In this document: piece by piece, positions 34,123 through 43,200 of the stretch
Layout of the letters: each line of letters opens with the position of its first letter
How positions within the stretch are numbered: the first letter of the stretch is position 1
DNA from: Pseudomonas viridiflava
Lineage (GTDB): Bacteria > Pseudomonadota > Gammaproteobacteria > Pseudomonadales > Pseudomonadaceae
DNA: 64,000 bases
Assembly: GCF_900580865.1 (NCBI RefSeq)
Contig: NZ_UTBZ01000136.1
Location: forward strand, 1 to 64,000
Direction of reading: 5' to 3'
Notes under the pieces: generated by a model
Database searches by the model: none
What the model saw: the letters and a program-made list of their open reading frames with translations, nothing else
Told to the model about the DNA's origin: nothing
Translations under genes and position numbers: made by a program

Positions 34123-35138
34123 GCTGTTGCTCCACCCCGCAGGCTGGTGAGCAGCGTTTGCAGCTGCGCCAATTCGGGACGACGCGCAATCACCGCCTCT
34201 ATATAAGAGAAGAAACGCGGTACATCGGCCAGATAACGCGGCTTGCCGTCGCGGTGGCAGATGCGCGCGAAGATGCCGATGACTTTCAGGTGACGCTGCA
34301 CGCCCATCAGGTCGCTGGCGCGCAGGAAGTCTTCGAAGTCCGGTTGCACCGGAATGTTCAGTGCCGAGGCTTGCTGCCAGTAACTTTCCAGCCAACCGCG
34401 CACGCGCTCTTCAGGCCAACTGAGAAAGGCATCCTTGAACAGGCACGTCACGTCGTAGGTCACCGGGCCGTAGACCGCATCCTGGAAATCCAGCACGCCG
34501 GGGTTAGGCTCGCTGAGCATCAGGTTGCGCGGCATGTAGTCGCGGTGCACCAGAACTTTCGGCTGGGCGAGTGCGCTATCGATCAGCAGATTGCTGACCT
34601 GCTGCCATTGTTGTTGCTGAGTCGAATCGAATTCGACGCCGAGTTCACGTTTCACATACCACTCGGGGAACAGTTCCAGCTCACGACGCAGCAAGGCAAC
34701 GTCGTAACTCGGCAATGGTGCAACCATCGGCAGTTGCTGAAAAGCCAGCAGCGCTTGCAAGGCATCGTCGAACAAAGCGTCGGCATTTTCGCCATCGATC
34801 ACGTCGAGATAGGTCTGGTTGCCCAGGTCATTGAGCAAAAGAAATCCGCGTTCGAGGTCCTCAGCGTAAATTTTCGGCACATTTATTCCGGATTTCGCCA
34901 GCAAAAAAGCGATATCCACGAACGGTTTGCAGTTTTCCTGGGGCGGCGGTGCGTCCATGACGACAAAGCTTTTGCCCTCGCCTTCCCAACGGAAGTAACG
35001 GCGGAAACTCGCGTCGCTGCTGGCCGCGGTCAACGTGGCCGGGGGGACAGGGCCCCAGCCCTGATCTGCAAACAGGATTGCCAACTGCTCATCGAGCCAA
35101 ACTTTCAGGTGTTGCAAGCGTACATCTTGGTCAGGCAT
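34119..35138 (-). CDS. amgK: N-acetylmuramate/N-acetylglucosamine 1-kinase AmgK
   Basis: AmgK phosphorylates the anomeric carbon of MurNAc and GlcNAc, supplying MurU. The 339-residue protein has the aminoglycoside-phosphotransferase fold, with catalytic loop VLVHRDYMPRNLML and metal motif GVLDFQDAVYGP. It is divergent from lptD with 130 bp between, and heads amgK-murU-djlA. Confidence 0.9.
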   Translation of the reverse strand: MPDQDVRLQHLKVWLDEQLAILFADQGWGPVPPATLTAASSDASFRRYFRWEGEGKSFVVMDAPPPQENCKPFVDIAFLLAKSGINVPKIYAEDLERGFLLLNDLGNQTYLDVIDGENADALFDDALQALLAFQQLPMVAPLPSYDVALLRRELELFPEWYVKRELGVEFDSTQQQQWQQVSNLLIDSALAQPKVLVHRDYMPRNLMLSEPNPGVLDFQDAVYGPVTYDVTCLFKDAFLSWPEERVRGWLESYWQQASALNIPVQPDFEDFLRASDLMGVQRHLKVIGIFARICHRDGKPRYLADVPRFFSYIEAVIARRPELAQLQTLLTSLRGGATA

Positions 35139-35268
35139 TGCAAGGGTCTCCGACGGCGCTAGCCGTCAAGCGGGTCATGCTTTATTATCCAGCATCTTTT
35201 TCAGACCATCGAGAGGCGTGCGGCCCACACCGCGGGCAGATGGCACGCAGGAAGCCCGGACTAATAAG

Positions 35269-38067
35269 ATGGCATTGAAATCCCCCGCGTTTCGTAAAAA
35301 ATTTCCGTTGTTGGTAACCGGCAGTCTGCTGGCTATGCAACCTCTGGCCAGTCAATTCGTTGTTGCCGCCGAGCAGTATGACTGCTCCGTCTCGGCTTCG
35401 GGTGGTTGGGACTGTGCGCCCAAATCACCGGCTGCTGCGTTGCCGCCGCGTCCGGTGCATGACGGCAGTGCCGTCAGCGCCGCTGGCGAAGCGCCAACCG
35501 AGAACGGTTCGACTACCGACACTGGCCCGAAAACGGCACTCGTCACCGAAGCCAAGGGCCGCGGTTTGAAATCCCGTAGCGAAGACTTCAGTCACCTCGA
35601 CTGGGTTCCGCGCGAGAAGCTCACCGCCGCTCAATTGGCCGAGACCGGGCCTTACTGCTCTGGTGCCTATATCGAACCCACTCGTCCTGGCATGAATGAC
35701 AAGACGAATAAAAGCGATGCTCCGACCTTTATCGGCGCAAAAGCCTCGCGCTATAACACCGATGATCAAGTCGGTACGCTGGCCGGTGATGTCGTCCTGC
35801 GTCAGGGCAGCATGCAGGTCGAGTCCGACGAGGCCAGCCTGTATCAGGCCGAGAGCCGCGCCGAACTCAATGGCGATGTGCGTATCCGTGACAACGGCGC
35901 GCTGATCGTCGGCGACCACGCCGATGTGCAGCTCGACACCGGTGAAGCCAAGGTCGACAACGCCGAATACGTGATGCACAAATCGCGCATTCGCGGTAAC
36001 GCGCTGTACGCCAAGCGTGCCGAGAACGCGATCATCCGCTTGAAGGACGGCACGTACACCACGTGCGAACCGAACAGCAATGCCTGGCAACTCAAGGGCA
36101 ACAACATCACCTTGAACCCGGCCACCGGCTTCGGTACCGCGACCAACGTGACGCTGCGCGTAAAAGACATTCCGGTTCTGTACACGCCGTACATCTACTT
36201 CCCGATCGACGACCGTCGCCAGTCGGGCTTCCTGCCGCCGACCATTGGCAGCGGCAGCGATACCGGCTTCATGCTGGTCACGCCGTACTACTTCAACCTG
36301 GCGCCGAACTATGACGCCACGTTGTACCCGCGTTACATGAGCAAGCGTGGCATGTTGGTGGAAGGTGAGTTCCGTTACCTGACCAAGTCGAGTGAAGGTC
36401 AGTTTGGTGCGGCGTACCTCAATGACGAGGACGATGATCGCAAGCGTCAGTCCGACTACAACGAGACTCGCTACATGTACAACTGGCAGCACAAGGGCGG
36501 TCTCGACTCCCGAGTGTTCACCCAGGTTGACTACACCAAGATCAGCGATCCTTATTACTTCCAGGATCTGCAAACTGACCAGATCGGCGTGAAGAGCTCC
36601 GACTACGTGAACCAGCAGGGTTCGGTCACCTATCGTGGCGACAGTTACACTGCACGCTTGAATGCTCAGCAGTACCAGCTTGCTACCGTTTCGAACATCA
36701 CACCGTATGGCCGTCTGCCGCAGATCACTTTCAATGGTCAACTGCCGTATCACCCGGAAGGCTTGAACTTCAATTACGAGACTGAGCTTGTTCGCTTTGA
36801 CCGTGACCTGGAAAACGGTAATTTCACCAACGAAGATGGCACCGTCGAGCCTCGTCTGGACAACAACGTTCAAGGCCTGGCCCGAGCCAACGGCGACCGC
36901 CTGAACCTGGCACCAAGTGTCAGTCTGCCGCTGAACTGGACCTATGGCTTCCTCAAGCCTACGTTGAAATACCAGTACACCCAGTATCAACTGGATCTGG
37001 ACGGCACCGGTAAATCGCAGATTGACGCGATGACCGCAGAGCAGCGCAAGCTCAACGGCAAGTTCGACAGCAACCAGAACCGCGGTGTACCGATCGCCAG
37101 CATCGATAGCGGCCTGTACTTTGACCGCAACACGTCGTTCTTTGGCAAGAACTACCGCCAGACTCTGGAGCCGCGCCTCTTCTACCTCTACGTCCCTGAG
37201 GTGGATCAGGAAGACATCCCAATTTTCGACACCAGCGAATACACCTTCAACTACGCCTCGCTGTTCCGCGACAACCGCTTCTCCGGCTCCGACCGTGTTG
37301 GCGACGAGAACAAATTGTCGCTGGGCGTGACCAGCCGCTGGATCGAAGACGACGGCTTCGAACGTCAACGCATCAGTGTCGGCCAGGCTTTGTACTTCAA
37401 GGATCGCGAAGTTCAACTGCCGGGTATCGATGCCAAAACCCGTGACGACGCCCAAGCCAACGTATCGCCATACGCACTGGAATACGAATACCGCTGGAAC
37501 CGCGATTGGCGCACCACAGCCGACTACAACTGGGATCCGGACAGCCGCAGCCCGCGTTCCGGCAGTGCGATGTTCCACTACCAGCCTGAAGACAACCCCA
37601 ACAAGGTCGTCAACGTCGGTTATCGCTATCGCAACGACCAGGTTCGTTACGACCAGAACACCGGTAAATGGTCGGTGGGTGGTGGTGACTATGGCACTCC
37701 AGGCCAACCTGGCTACGTGAAGGACTACTACAAGATCCAGCAGCATGATTTCTCGGTCATCTGGCCGATCGTTCCACAGTGGAGCGCGATCAGCCGCTGG
37801 CAGTACGACTACAACCGCAACCGTACGCTGGAAGCCTTCGGTGGTTTCGAATACGACAACTGCTGCTGGAAACTGCGCCTGATCAACCGTTACTGGGTCA
37901 GCTATGACGAATTCAGTCAGAACGCCCCGGAAAACGAAAAAGGCGACCACGGCGTCTTCCTCCAAATTGTTCTGAAGGGACTCGGCGGCCTCACCGGCGC
38001 CAAGGTAGAGAGCTTCCTCGACAAAGGCATTCAAGGTTATCGTGAACGTGAAGACCAAGCTTTCTGA
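35269..38067 (+). CDS. lptD: LPS-assembly outer-membrane protein LptD
   Basis: LptD inserts lipopolysaccharide into the outer leaflet together with LptE. The 932-residue protein has a signal peptide (about 1-33), a Pseudomonas-type N-terminal extension, an OstA/LptA-like jelly roll domain (about 150-290) and a large C-terminal barrel. The cysteines expected for the inter-domain disulfides are visible early (DCSVSASGGWDC, YCSGAY) and late (YDNCCWKLRL). The start at 35269 (MALKSPAFRKKFP) follows the family; the frame is open upstream to 35218. It overlaps the surA start by 26 bp. Confidence 0.95.
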   Translation: MALKSPAFRKKFPLLVTGSLLAMQPLASQFVVAAEQYDCSVSASGGWDCAPKSPAAALPPRPVHDGSAVSAAGEAPTENGSTTDTGPKTALVTEAKGRGLKSRSEDFSHLDWVPREKLTAAQLAETGPYCSGAYIEPTRPGMNDKTNKSDAPTFIGAKASRYNTDDQVGTLAGDVVLRQGSMQVESDEASLYQAESRAELNGDVRIRDNGALIVGDHADVQLDTGEAKVDNAEYVMHKSRIRGNALYAKRAENAIIRLKDGTYTTCEPNSNAWQLKGNNITLNPATGFGTATNVTLRVKDIPVLYTPYIYFPIDDRRQSGFLPPTIGSGSDTGFMLVTPYYFNLAPNYDATLYPRYMSKRGMLVEGEFRYLTKSSEGQFGAAYLNDEDDDRKRQSDYNETRYMYNWQHKGGLDSRVFTQVDYTKISDPYYFQDLQTDQIGVKSSDYVNQQGSVTYRGDSYTARLNAQQYQLATVSNITPYGRLPQITFNGQLPYHPEGLNFNYETELVRFDRDLENGNFTNEDGTVEPRLDNNVQGLARANGDRLNLAPSVSLPLNWTYGFLKPTLKYQYTQYQLDLDGTGKSQIDAMTAEQRKLNGKFDSNQNRGVPIASIDSGLYFDRNTSFFGKNYRQTLEPRLFYLYVPEVDQEDIPIFDTSEYTFNYASLFRDNRFSGSDRVGDENKLSLGVTSRWIEDDGFERQRISVGQALYFKDREVQLPGIDAKTRDDAQANVSPYALEYEYRWNRDWRTTADYNWDPDSRSPRSGSAMFHYQPEDNPNKVVNVGYRYRNDQVRYDQNTGKWSVGGGDYGTPGQPGYVKDYYKIQQHDFSVIWPIVPQWSAISRWQYDYNRNRTLEAFGGFEYDNCCWKLRLINRYWVSYDEFSQNAPENEKGDHGVFLQIVLKGLGGLTGAKVESFLDKGIQGYREREDQAF

Positions 38068-39364
38068 TTGTCTGCGCCCGCTGATGCTGGGCGCGCTGTT
38101 CCTGGGTACTGCGGCTAACGCCGCGGTACAGTCCATCGACAAAGTGGTAGCAATCGTCGACAACGACGTGGTCATGCAGAGTCAACTGGACCAGCGCGTC
38201 CACGAAGTTCAGCAGACCATCGCCAAGCGTGGCGGCGGCTTGCCGCCTCCTGGCGTACTGGATCAACAGGTGCTCGAGCGCCTGATCGTCGAAAACCTGC
38301 AGTTGCAGATCGGCGACCGCTCCGGCATCCGCATCACCGATGAAGAACTGAACCAGGCGGTCGGCACCATTGCCCAGCGCAACAACATGACAGTTGACCA
38401 GTTCCGTGCCGCCCTGGCTCGCGACGGCCTGAACTATGACGACGCCCGTGACCAGATCAAGCGTGAGATGGTCATCAGCCGTGTGCGTCAGCGCCGCGTG
38501 GCAGAACGCATTCAGGTCTCCGAGCAGGAAGTGAAGAACTTCCTCGCGTCTGACCTGGGCAAAATGCAACTGTCCGAAGAGCTGCACCTGGCCAACATCC
38601 TGATCCCGACGCCGGAAAGCGCCAACTCTGAAGCGATTCAGAATGCTGCCCGTCAGGCCATGGAGGTTTACCAGCAGCTCAAGCAAGGCGCTGATTTCGG
38701 CCAGATGGCCGTTGCCAAGTCCGGCAGCGACAACGCACTGGAAGGCGGCGACATGGGCTGGCGTAAAGCCGCGCAACTGCCACCGCCGTTCGACCGCGAG
38801 TTGAGCAGCATGGCCGTCGGCGACATCACTCAACCAGCACGCACGCCGGGTGGTTTCATCATCCTCAAGTTGCTGGCCAAGCGTGGCGGCGAAGCGCAGA
38901 TGCGTGACGAAGTGCATGTCCGTCACATTCTGGTCAAACCGAGCCCGATCCGCGACGAAGCCAAAACCAAAGCCCTGGTGCAATCGCTGTATGAACGCAT
39001 CCTGGCCGGTGAAGATTTCGCCACTCTGGCGAAAAGCTACTCCGAAGACCCGGGTTCTGCTCTCAACGGCGGCGACCTGAACTGGATCGACCCGAACGCA
39101 TTGGTTCCGGAATTCCGCGAAGTGATGGCCAAGACCCCACAAGGTCAGCTGTCCAAGCCGTTCCAGACCCAATACGGCTGGCACGTTCTGGAAGTCCTTG
39201 GCCGCCGCGCCACTGACAGCACCGAACAAGCCCGTGAGCAGCAAGCCATGACCGTACTGCGTAACCGCAAATACGACGAAGAGCTGCAAACCTGGCTACG
39301 TCAGATCCGTGACGAAGCGTACGTAGAGATCAAACTCCCTGGTGCAGACCAGGCAGCGCAGTGA
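38042..39364 (+). CDS. surA: Periplasmic chaperone and peptidyl-prolyl isomerase SurA
   Basis: SurA escorts unfolded outer-membrane proteins, including LptD, to the BAM complex. The 440-residue protein has a signal peptide (about 1-27, ANA), an N-terminal chaperone domain with AIVDNDVVMQSQLDQRV, and two parvulin domains (about 180-280, ELHLANILIP; and 290-390, VHVRHILVKPS). The start is GTG at 38042, inside the end of lptD, with AAGG upstream; GTG at 38048 is also possible. pdxA overlaps its stop. Confidence 0.93.
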   Translation: MNVKTKLSDCLRPLMLGALFLGTAANAAVQSIDKVVAIVDNDVVMQSQLDQRVHEVQQTIAKRGGGLPPPGVLDQQVLERLIVENLQLQIGDRSGIRITDEELNQAVGTIAQRNNMTVDQFRAALARDGLNYDDARDQIKREMVISRVRQRRVAERIQVSEQEVKNFLASDLGKMQLSEELHLANILIPTPESANSEAIQNAARQAMEVYQQLKQGADFGQMAVAKSGSDNALEGGDMGWRKAAQLPPPFDRELSSMAVGDITQPARTPGGFIILKLLAKRGGEAQMRDEVHVRHILVKPSPIRDEAKTKALVQSLYERILAGEDFATLAKSYSEDPGSALNGGDLNWIDPNALVPEFREVMAKTPQGQLSKPFQTQYGWHVLEVLGRRATDSTEQAREQQAMTVLRNRKYDEELQTWLRQIRDEAYVEIKLPGADQAAQ

Positions 39365-40350
39365 AACCCCGGCGTTTCGCGCTGACACCCGGCGAACCAG
39401 CCGGCATCGGTCCCGACCTGTGCCTGCTGCTCGCCTCGCAGGCCCAGCCACATCCCCTGATTGCCATCACCAGCCGCGACCTGCTCCTTGAGCGGGCCGC
39501 GCAGCTGGGGCTGGCTGTCAATCTGCTGGATGTCGCGCCCGGCAGCTGGCCGGAAGCTCCGGCGCCCGCCAACAGCCTGTACGTTTGGGACACACCGCTC
39601 AGCGCCCCCGTGGTGGCCGGGCAACTGGACAAGGCCAATGCTGCTTTCGTCCTCGAAACCCTGACCCGCGCCGGCAATGGCTGCCTCAACGGTGACTTCG
39701 CCGGGATGATTACCGCCCCTGTACACAAGGGCGTGATCAACGAGTCGGGCATCGCCTTTTCCGGGCACACCGAATTCCTCGCGGACCTGACCCACACCGC
39801 CCAGGTGGTGATGATGCTCGCCACCCGTGGTTTACGCGTGGCACTGGTCACCACTCACCTGCCCCTGCGCGAGATTGCCGACGCAATCACACCGGAGCGG
39901 CTGGAGCGAGTGACGCGGATTCTACACAGCGACCTGCAAAACAAATTCGGCATCGCCCAGCCACGCATCCTGGTCTGCGGACTCAACCCGCACGCCGGTG
40001 AAGGCGGCCACCTGGGCCATGAAGAAATCGACATCATGGAACCGACATTAGAGCGCCTGCGCGGCGAGGGCATGGACCTTCGTGGCCCGCTGCCCGCCGA
40101 CACTCTGTTTACCCCCAAATATCTGGAGCACTGCGATGCAGTGCTGGCGATGTACCACGACCAGGGCTTGCCTGTGCTCAAGTACAAAGGCTTCGGCGCT
40201 GCCGTCAACGTGACCCTGGGTCTGCCGATCATCCGCACGTCGGTTGATCACGGCACTGCCCTGGACCTGGCCGGCAGCGGCAAGATTGACACCGGCAGCC
40301 TGCAAGTCGCCCTGGAAACCGCCTACCAGATGGCCGAGACCCGTTTATGA
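39361..40350 (+). CDS. pdxA: 4-hydroxythreonine-4-phosphate dehydrogenase
   Basis: PdxA oxidises and decarboxylates 4-phosphohydroxy-threonine in pyridoxal phosphate synthesis. The 329-residue protein has the N-terminal LTPGEPAGIGPDL motif, the TAPVHKG segment and the metal-site stretches THLPLREIADAI, CGLNPHAGEGG and MYHDQGLPVLK. The start is GTG at 39361, overlapping the surA stop; rsmA overlaps its stop by 4 bp. Confidence 0.95.
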   Translation: MKPRRFALTPGEPAGIGPDLCLLLASQAQPHPLIAITSRDLLLERAAQLGLAVNLLDVAPGSWPEAPAPANSLYVWDTPLSAPVVAGQLDKANAAFVLETLTRAGNGCLNGDFAGMITAPVHKGVINESGIAFSGHTEFLADLTHTAQVVMMLATRGLRVALVTTHLPLREIADAITPERLERVTRILHSDLQNKFGIAQPRILVCGLNPHAGEGGHLGHEEIDIMEPTLERLRGEGMDLRGPLPADTLFTPKYLEHCDAVLAMYHDQGLPVLKYKGFGAAVNVTLGLPIIRTSVDHGTALDLAGSGKIDTGSLQVALETAYQMAETRL

Positions 40351-41165
40351 CCGAGCTATACCAACACAAGGCGCGCAAACGCTTTGGCCAGAATTTCCTG
40401 CACGATGCCGGCGTTATCGACCGCATCCTGCGCTCCATCAGCGCCAAGTCTGAAGACCGCCTGCTGGAAATTGGCCCGGGCCAGGGCGCACTGACCGCCG
40501 GTCTGCTGTCCTCCGGCGCACAACTGGACGTGGTGGAGCTGGACAAGGATCTGATCCCGATCCTCAACCAGCAGTTTGCCGGCAAGAGCAATTTCAACCT
40601 GCATCAGGGCGATGCACTGAAGTTCGACTTCAACAGCCTGAACGCCGCGCCGAACAGTCTGCGTGTGGTCGGCAACCTGCCGTACAACATCTCGACGCCG
40701 CTGATTTTTCATCTATTGAACAACGCCGGCATCATTCGCGACATGCACTTCATGCTACAGAAAGAAGTCGTCGAGCGTCTGGCCGCAGGCCCGGGTGGTG
40801 GCGACTGGGGTCGTCTGTCGATCATGGTTCAGTATCACTGCCGCGTAGAGCATCTGTTCAACGTCGGCCCGGGCGCGTTCAACCCACCGCCGAAAGTCGA
40901 CTCGGCGATCGTCCGGCTGGTACCGCACGCCGTACTGCCGCACCCGGCCAAGGATCACAAGTTGCTGGAGCGCGTTGTGCGCGAAGCCTTCAACCAGCGT
41001 CGCAAAACATTGCGCAACACCCTCAAGCAATTGCTCAGCAACGCCGAAATCGAAGCCGCCGGCGTCGATGGCAGTCTGCGTCCGGAGCAACTGGATCTGG
41101 CCGCGTTCGTACGCCTGGCCGACCAGCTTGCGGTACAAGTCCCGGCCTCCCCCGCCGCCGACTGA
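40347..41165 (+). CDS. rsmA: 16S rRNA m6(2)A1518/A1519 dimethyltransferase
   Basis: RsmA (KsgA) dimethylates two adenines in helix 45 of 16S rRNA late in small-subunit assembly. The 272-residue protein has FGQNFLHDAGVI, SAM motif I EIGPGQGALTAGLL and catalytic motif IV NLPYNISTPL. The ATG at 40347 overlaps the pdxA stop. The order surA-pdxA-rsmA-apaG-apaH is the standard gammaproteobacterial series. Confidence 0.96.
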   Translation: MTELYQHKARKRFGQNFLHDAGVIDRILRSISAKSEDRLLEIGPGQGALTAGLLSSGAQLDVVELDKDLIPILNQQFAGKSNFNLHQGDALKFDFNSLNAAPNSLRVVGNLPYNISTPLIFHLLNNAGIIRDMHFMLQKEVVERLAAGPGGGDWGRLSIMVQYHCRVEHLFNVGPGAFNPPPKVDSAIVRLVPHAVLPHPAKDHKLLERVVREAFNQRRKTLRNTLKQLLSNAEIEAAGVDGSLRPEQLDLAAFVRLADQLAVQVPASPAAD

Positions 41166-41179
41166 TAAACGATGAACGC

Positions 41180-41217
41180 TATCGGGCAGGACGCCACTCT
41201 GGTTTACTGCCCGATAC
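41180..41217 (+). other. Stem-loop between rsmA and apaG
   Basis: TATCGGGCAG (41180-41189) and CTGCCCGATA (41208-41217) form a perfect 10 bp stem with an 18-base loop. No T tract follows, so it is probably a processing or stability structure rather than a strong terminator. Confidence 0.45.
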
Positions 41218-41278
41218 TTGCCTAGACTGATTCCCCATCAGCTACGCCCCGCGTTCCGCTTCGTTTAAGGCCTCTTGC

Positions 41279-41659
41279 ATGTCCGATTCCCGTTACCAGG
41301 TCGATGTCAGCGTCGTTACCCGCTATCTGGCAGACCAATCGCAACCCGAGCACGATCGCTTCGCCTTCGCCTACACCATCACCGTGCAGAACAATGGCGA
41401 GCAGCCCGCACGCCTGATGTCGCGGCACTGGGTGATTACGGATGGCGACGGCCATGTCGAAGAGGTGCGCGGCGCCGGCGTCGTCGGCCAACAACCCTTG
41501 ATCAATGCTGGCCAGAGCCACACCTACAGCAGCGGCACGGTAATGACCACCAAGGTCGGCACCATGCAGGGCACCTACGAAATGGTCGCCGACGATGGCA
41601 AGCATTTCGACGCCATCATCAAACCTTTCCGTCTGGCAGTGCCCGGAGCCCTGCACTGA
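41279..41659 (+). CDS. apaG: ApaG protein
   Basis: ApaG is a small beta-sandwich (DUF525) protein of incompletely known role, associated with metal or nucleotide binding. The 126-residue protein has the conserved FAYTITVQNNGEQPARLMSRHWVITD and VVGQQPLINAGQSHTYSSG segments. Start and length fit. The stop overlaps the apaH start (TGATG). Confidence 0.93.
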   Translation: MSDSRYQVDVSVVTRYLADQSQPEHDRFAFAYTITVQNNGEQPARLMSRHWVITDGDGHVEEVRGAGVVGQQPLINAGQSHTYSSGTVMTTKVGTMQGTYEMVADDGKHFDAIIKPFRLAVPGALH

Positions 41660-42540
41660 TGGCGACGTATGCCGTCGGCGACCTGCAGGGCTGCCTCGAA
41701 CCGCTCAAGTGCCTGCTCAGGCAAGTCGCGTTCGATCCGAAAATCGATCGGCTGTGGTTGGTGGGCGATTTGGTCAACCGTGGCCCGGAATCACTGGAAA
41801 CCCTGCGTTTTCTGTATGGCATGCGTGAATCGCTGATCTGCGTGCTCGGTAACCACGACCTGCATCTGCTGGCAGCGGCTAGAAATATCGAGCGCTTGAA
41901 GAAGTCCGACACCCTGCGCGAGATTCTCGAAGCGCCGGACAGCGCCGAACTGCTGGAGTGGGTACGCCAACAAAAGCTCATGCACTACGATGAGCAGCGC
42001 GATGTCGCTATGGTTCACGCCGGCATTCCACCGCAATGGTCACTGCGTCGCGCCTTGAAATGCGCTGACGAAGTCGAAACCGCCCTGCGTGACGACAACC
42101 TGTTTCCCGCCTACCTCGACGGCATGTACGGTAACGATCCGGCGAAATGGGACAACGACCTTAAAGGTGTGACCCGCCTGCGCGTCATCACCAACTACTT
42201 CACCCGCATGCGCTTCTGCACCGCCGAAGGCAAACTCGACCTCAAGAGCAAGGAAGGTCTCGACACCGCCCCGCCCGGCTACAAACCGTGGTTCCAGCAT
42301 AAGGATCGCAAGACCAAAGGCTTGCGGATCATCTTCGGCCACTGGGCGGCACTCGAAGGCAATATCCATGAGCCGGGCATCTCGGCACTGGACACCGGTT
42401 GTGTCTGGGGTGGCAGCCTGACCCTGATGAACGTCGACAGCGGTGAACGCTTGTCATGCAAATGCGATGAACACGGCGGCCTCGCCCCGACCGTCGCACC
42501 ACTTATCCCCGAAACTTCGCCAGTCACCGCACCGCGTTAG
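41659..42540 (+). CDS. apaH: Symmetrical diadenosine tetraphosphatase
   Basis: ApaH hydrolyses Ap4A to two ADP and also removes Np4 caps from RNA. The 293-residue metallophosphatase has the ligand motifs VGDLQG (7-12), GDLVNRGPES, GNHD and HAG. The ATG at 41659 shares its A with the apaG stop; the same frame is open upstream but its codons are the shadow of apaG. Confidence 0.95.
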   Translation: MATYAVGDLQGCLEPLKCLLRQVAFDPKIDRLWLVGDLVNRGPESLETLRFLYGMRESLICVLGNHDLHLLAAARNIERLKKSDTLREILEAPDSAELLEWVRQQKLMHYDEQRDVAMVHAGIPPQWSLRRALKCADEVETALRDDNLFPAYLDGMYGNDPAKWDNDLKGVTRLRVITNYFTRMRFCTAEGKLDLKSKEGLDTAPPGYKPWFQHKDRKTKGLRIIFGHWAALEGNIHEPGISALDTGCVWGGSLTLMNVDSGERLSCKCDEHGGLAPTVAPLIPETSPVTAPR

Positions 42541-42573
42541 ACTGCGCTTTCAGCCGAGCAACAGGAACCCGCC

Positions 42574-42903
42574 ATGAGCGAATTCAAACGAATCCCCCCG
42601 GAACAGGCCCAGGCCCTGCGTGAACAAGGTGCTGTCGTGGTCGACGTGCGCGATCCGGCGACTTTTGCCGCCCTGCATATCAGCGGCTCGAAGCATCTGG
42701 ACAATCATTCCCTGCACGCTTTCATTCAAGGCGCTGACCTTGATGCACCGACCGTGGTCGTCTGCTACCACGGCAATTCCAGCCAGGGCGCTGCGGCTTA
42801 CCTGATAAGCCAAGGCTTCTCCGACGTCTACAGCATGGACGGCGGCTTCGAGTTGTGGCGTACGACTTATCCTGCGGAAACCGCGCAAGGCACCGCCGAA
42901 TAA
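42574..42903 (+). CDS. glpE: Thiosulfate sulfurtransferase GlpE
   Basis: GlpE is a single-domain rhodanese that moves sulfane sulfur from thiosulfate to cyanide or other acceptors. The 109-residue protein has the catalytic C64 in the CYHGNSSQGAA loop and the conserved VVDVRDPATFAALHI segment. It follows apaH by 33 bp and is probably the last gene of the lptD-to-glpE series. Confidence 0.92.
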   Translation: MSEFKRIPPEQAQALREQGAVVVDVRDPATFAALHISGSKHLDNHSLHAFIQGADLDAPTVVVCYHGNSSQGAAAYLISQGFSDVYSMDGGFELWRTTYPAETAQGTAE

Positions 42904-42914
42904 TTTTTTTGTCA

Positions 42915-42946
42915 CGCGCAGGCCCCGGCTGCCGCGGGCCTGCGCG
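42915..42946 (+). other. Long GC-rich hairpin after glpE
   Basis: CGCGCAGGCCC (42915-42925) pairs perfectly with GGGCCTGCGCG (42936-42946). A run of seven T lies before the hairpin rather than after it, so it is not a standard terminator on either strand. It sits between glpE and the yeaG promoter region. Confidence 0.55.
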
Positions 42947-43200
42947 GGCAGACGAACGGTCTTGCCACAACTAATTACGTATCTCGCCTTTACCTCCTGA
43001 ATTCCCAACTATCCTTAAGCCCAGGCCATCCAAATCAGGGGAGAGCCGGTACACCGGCGCACGGGTCATCGGGAGTGACTTTCACGATTGTCGATCGTGG
43101 AAGTGTTCTGGGGGGTAAACAGACAGCTGCCAAAACGGTTGTTTGCCAGCATCGACTGAGTGATCCGGCGTCGGCTCCACGTATCGAGCGAGGTGACGTC

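Noticed and set aside
35425..38175. 916-codon open frame on the minus strand opposite lptD
   Set aside because: It has no ribosome site, domain or signal and mirrors a long high-GC gene; codon bias opens the opposite frame.
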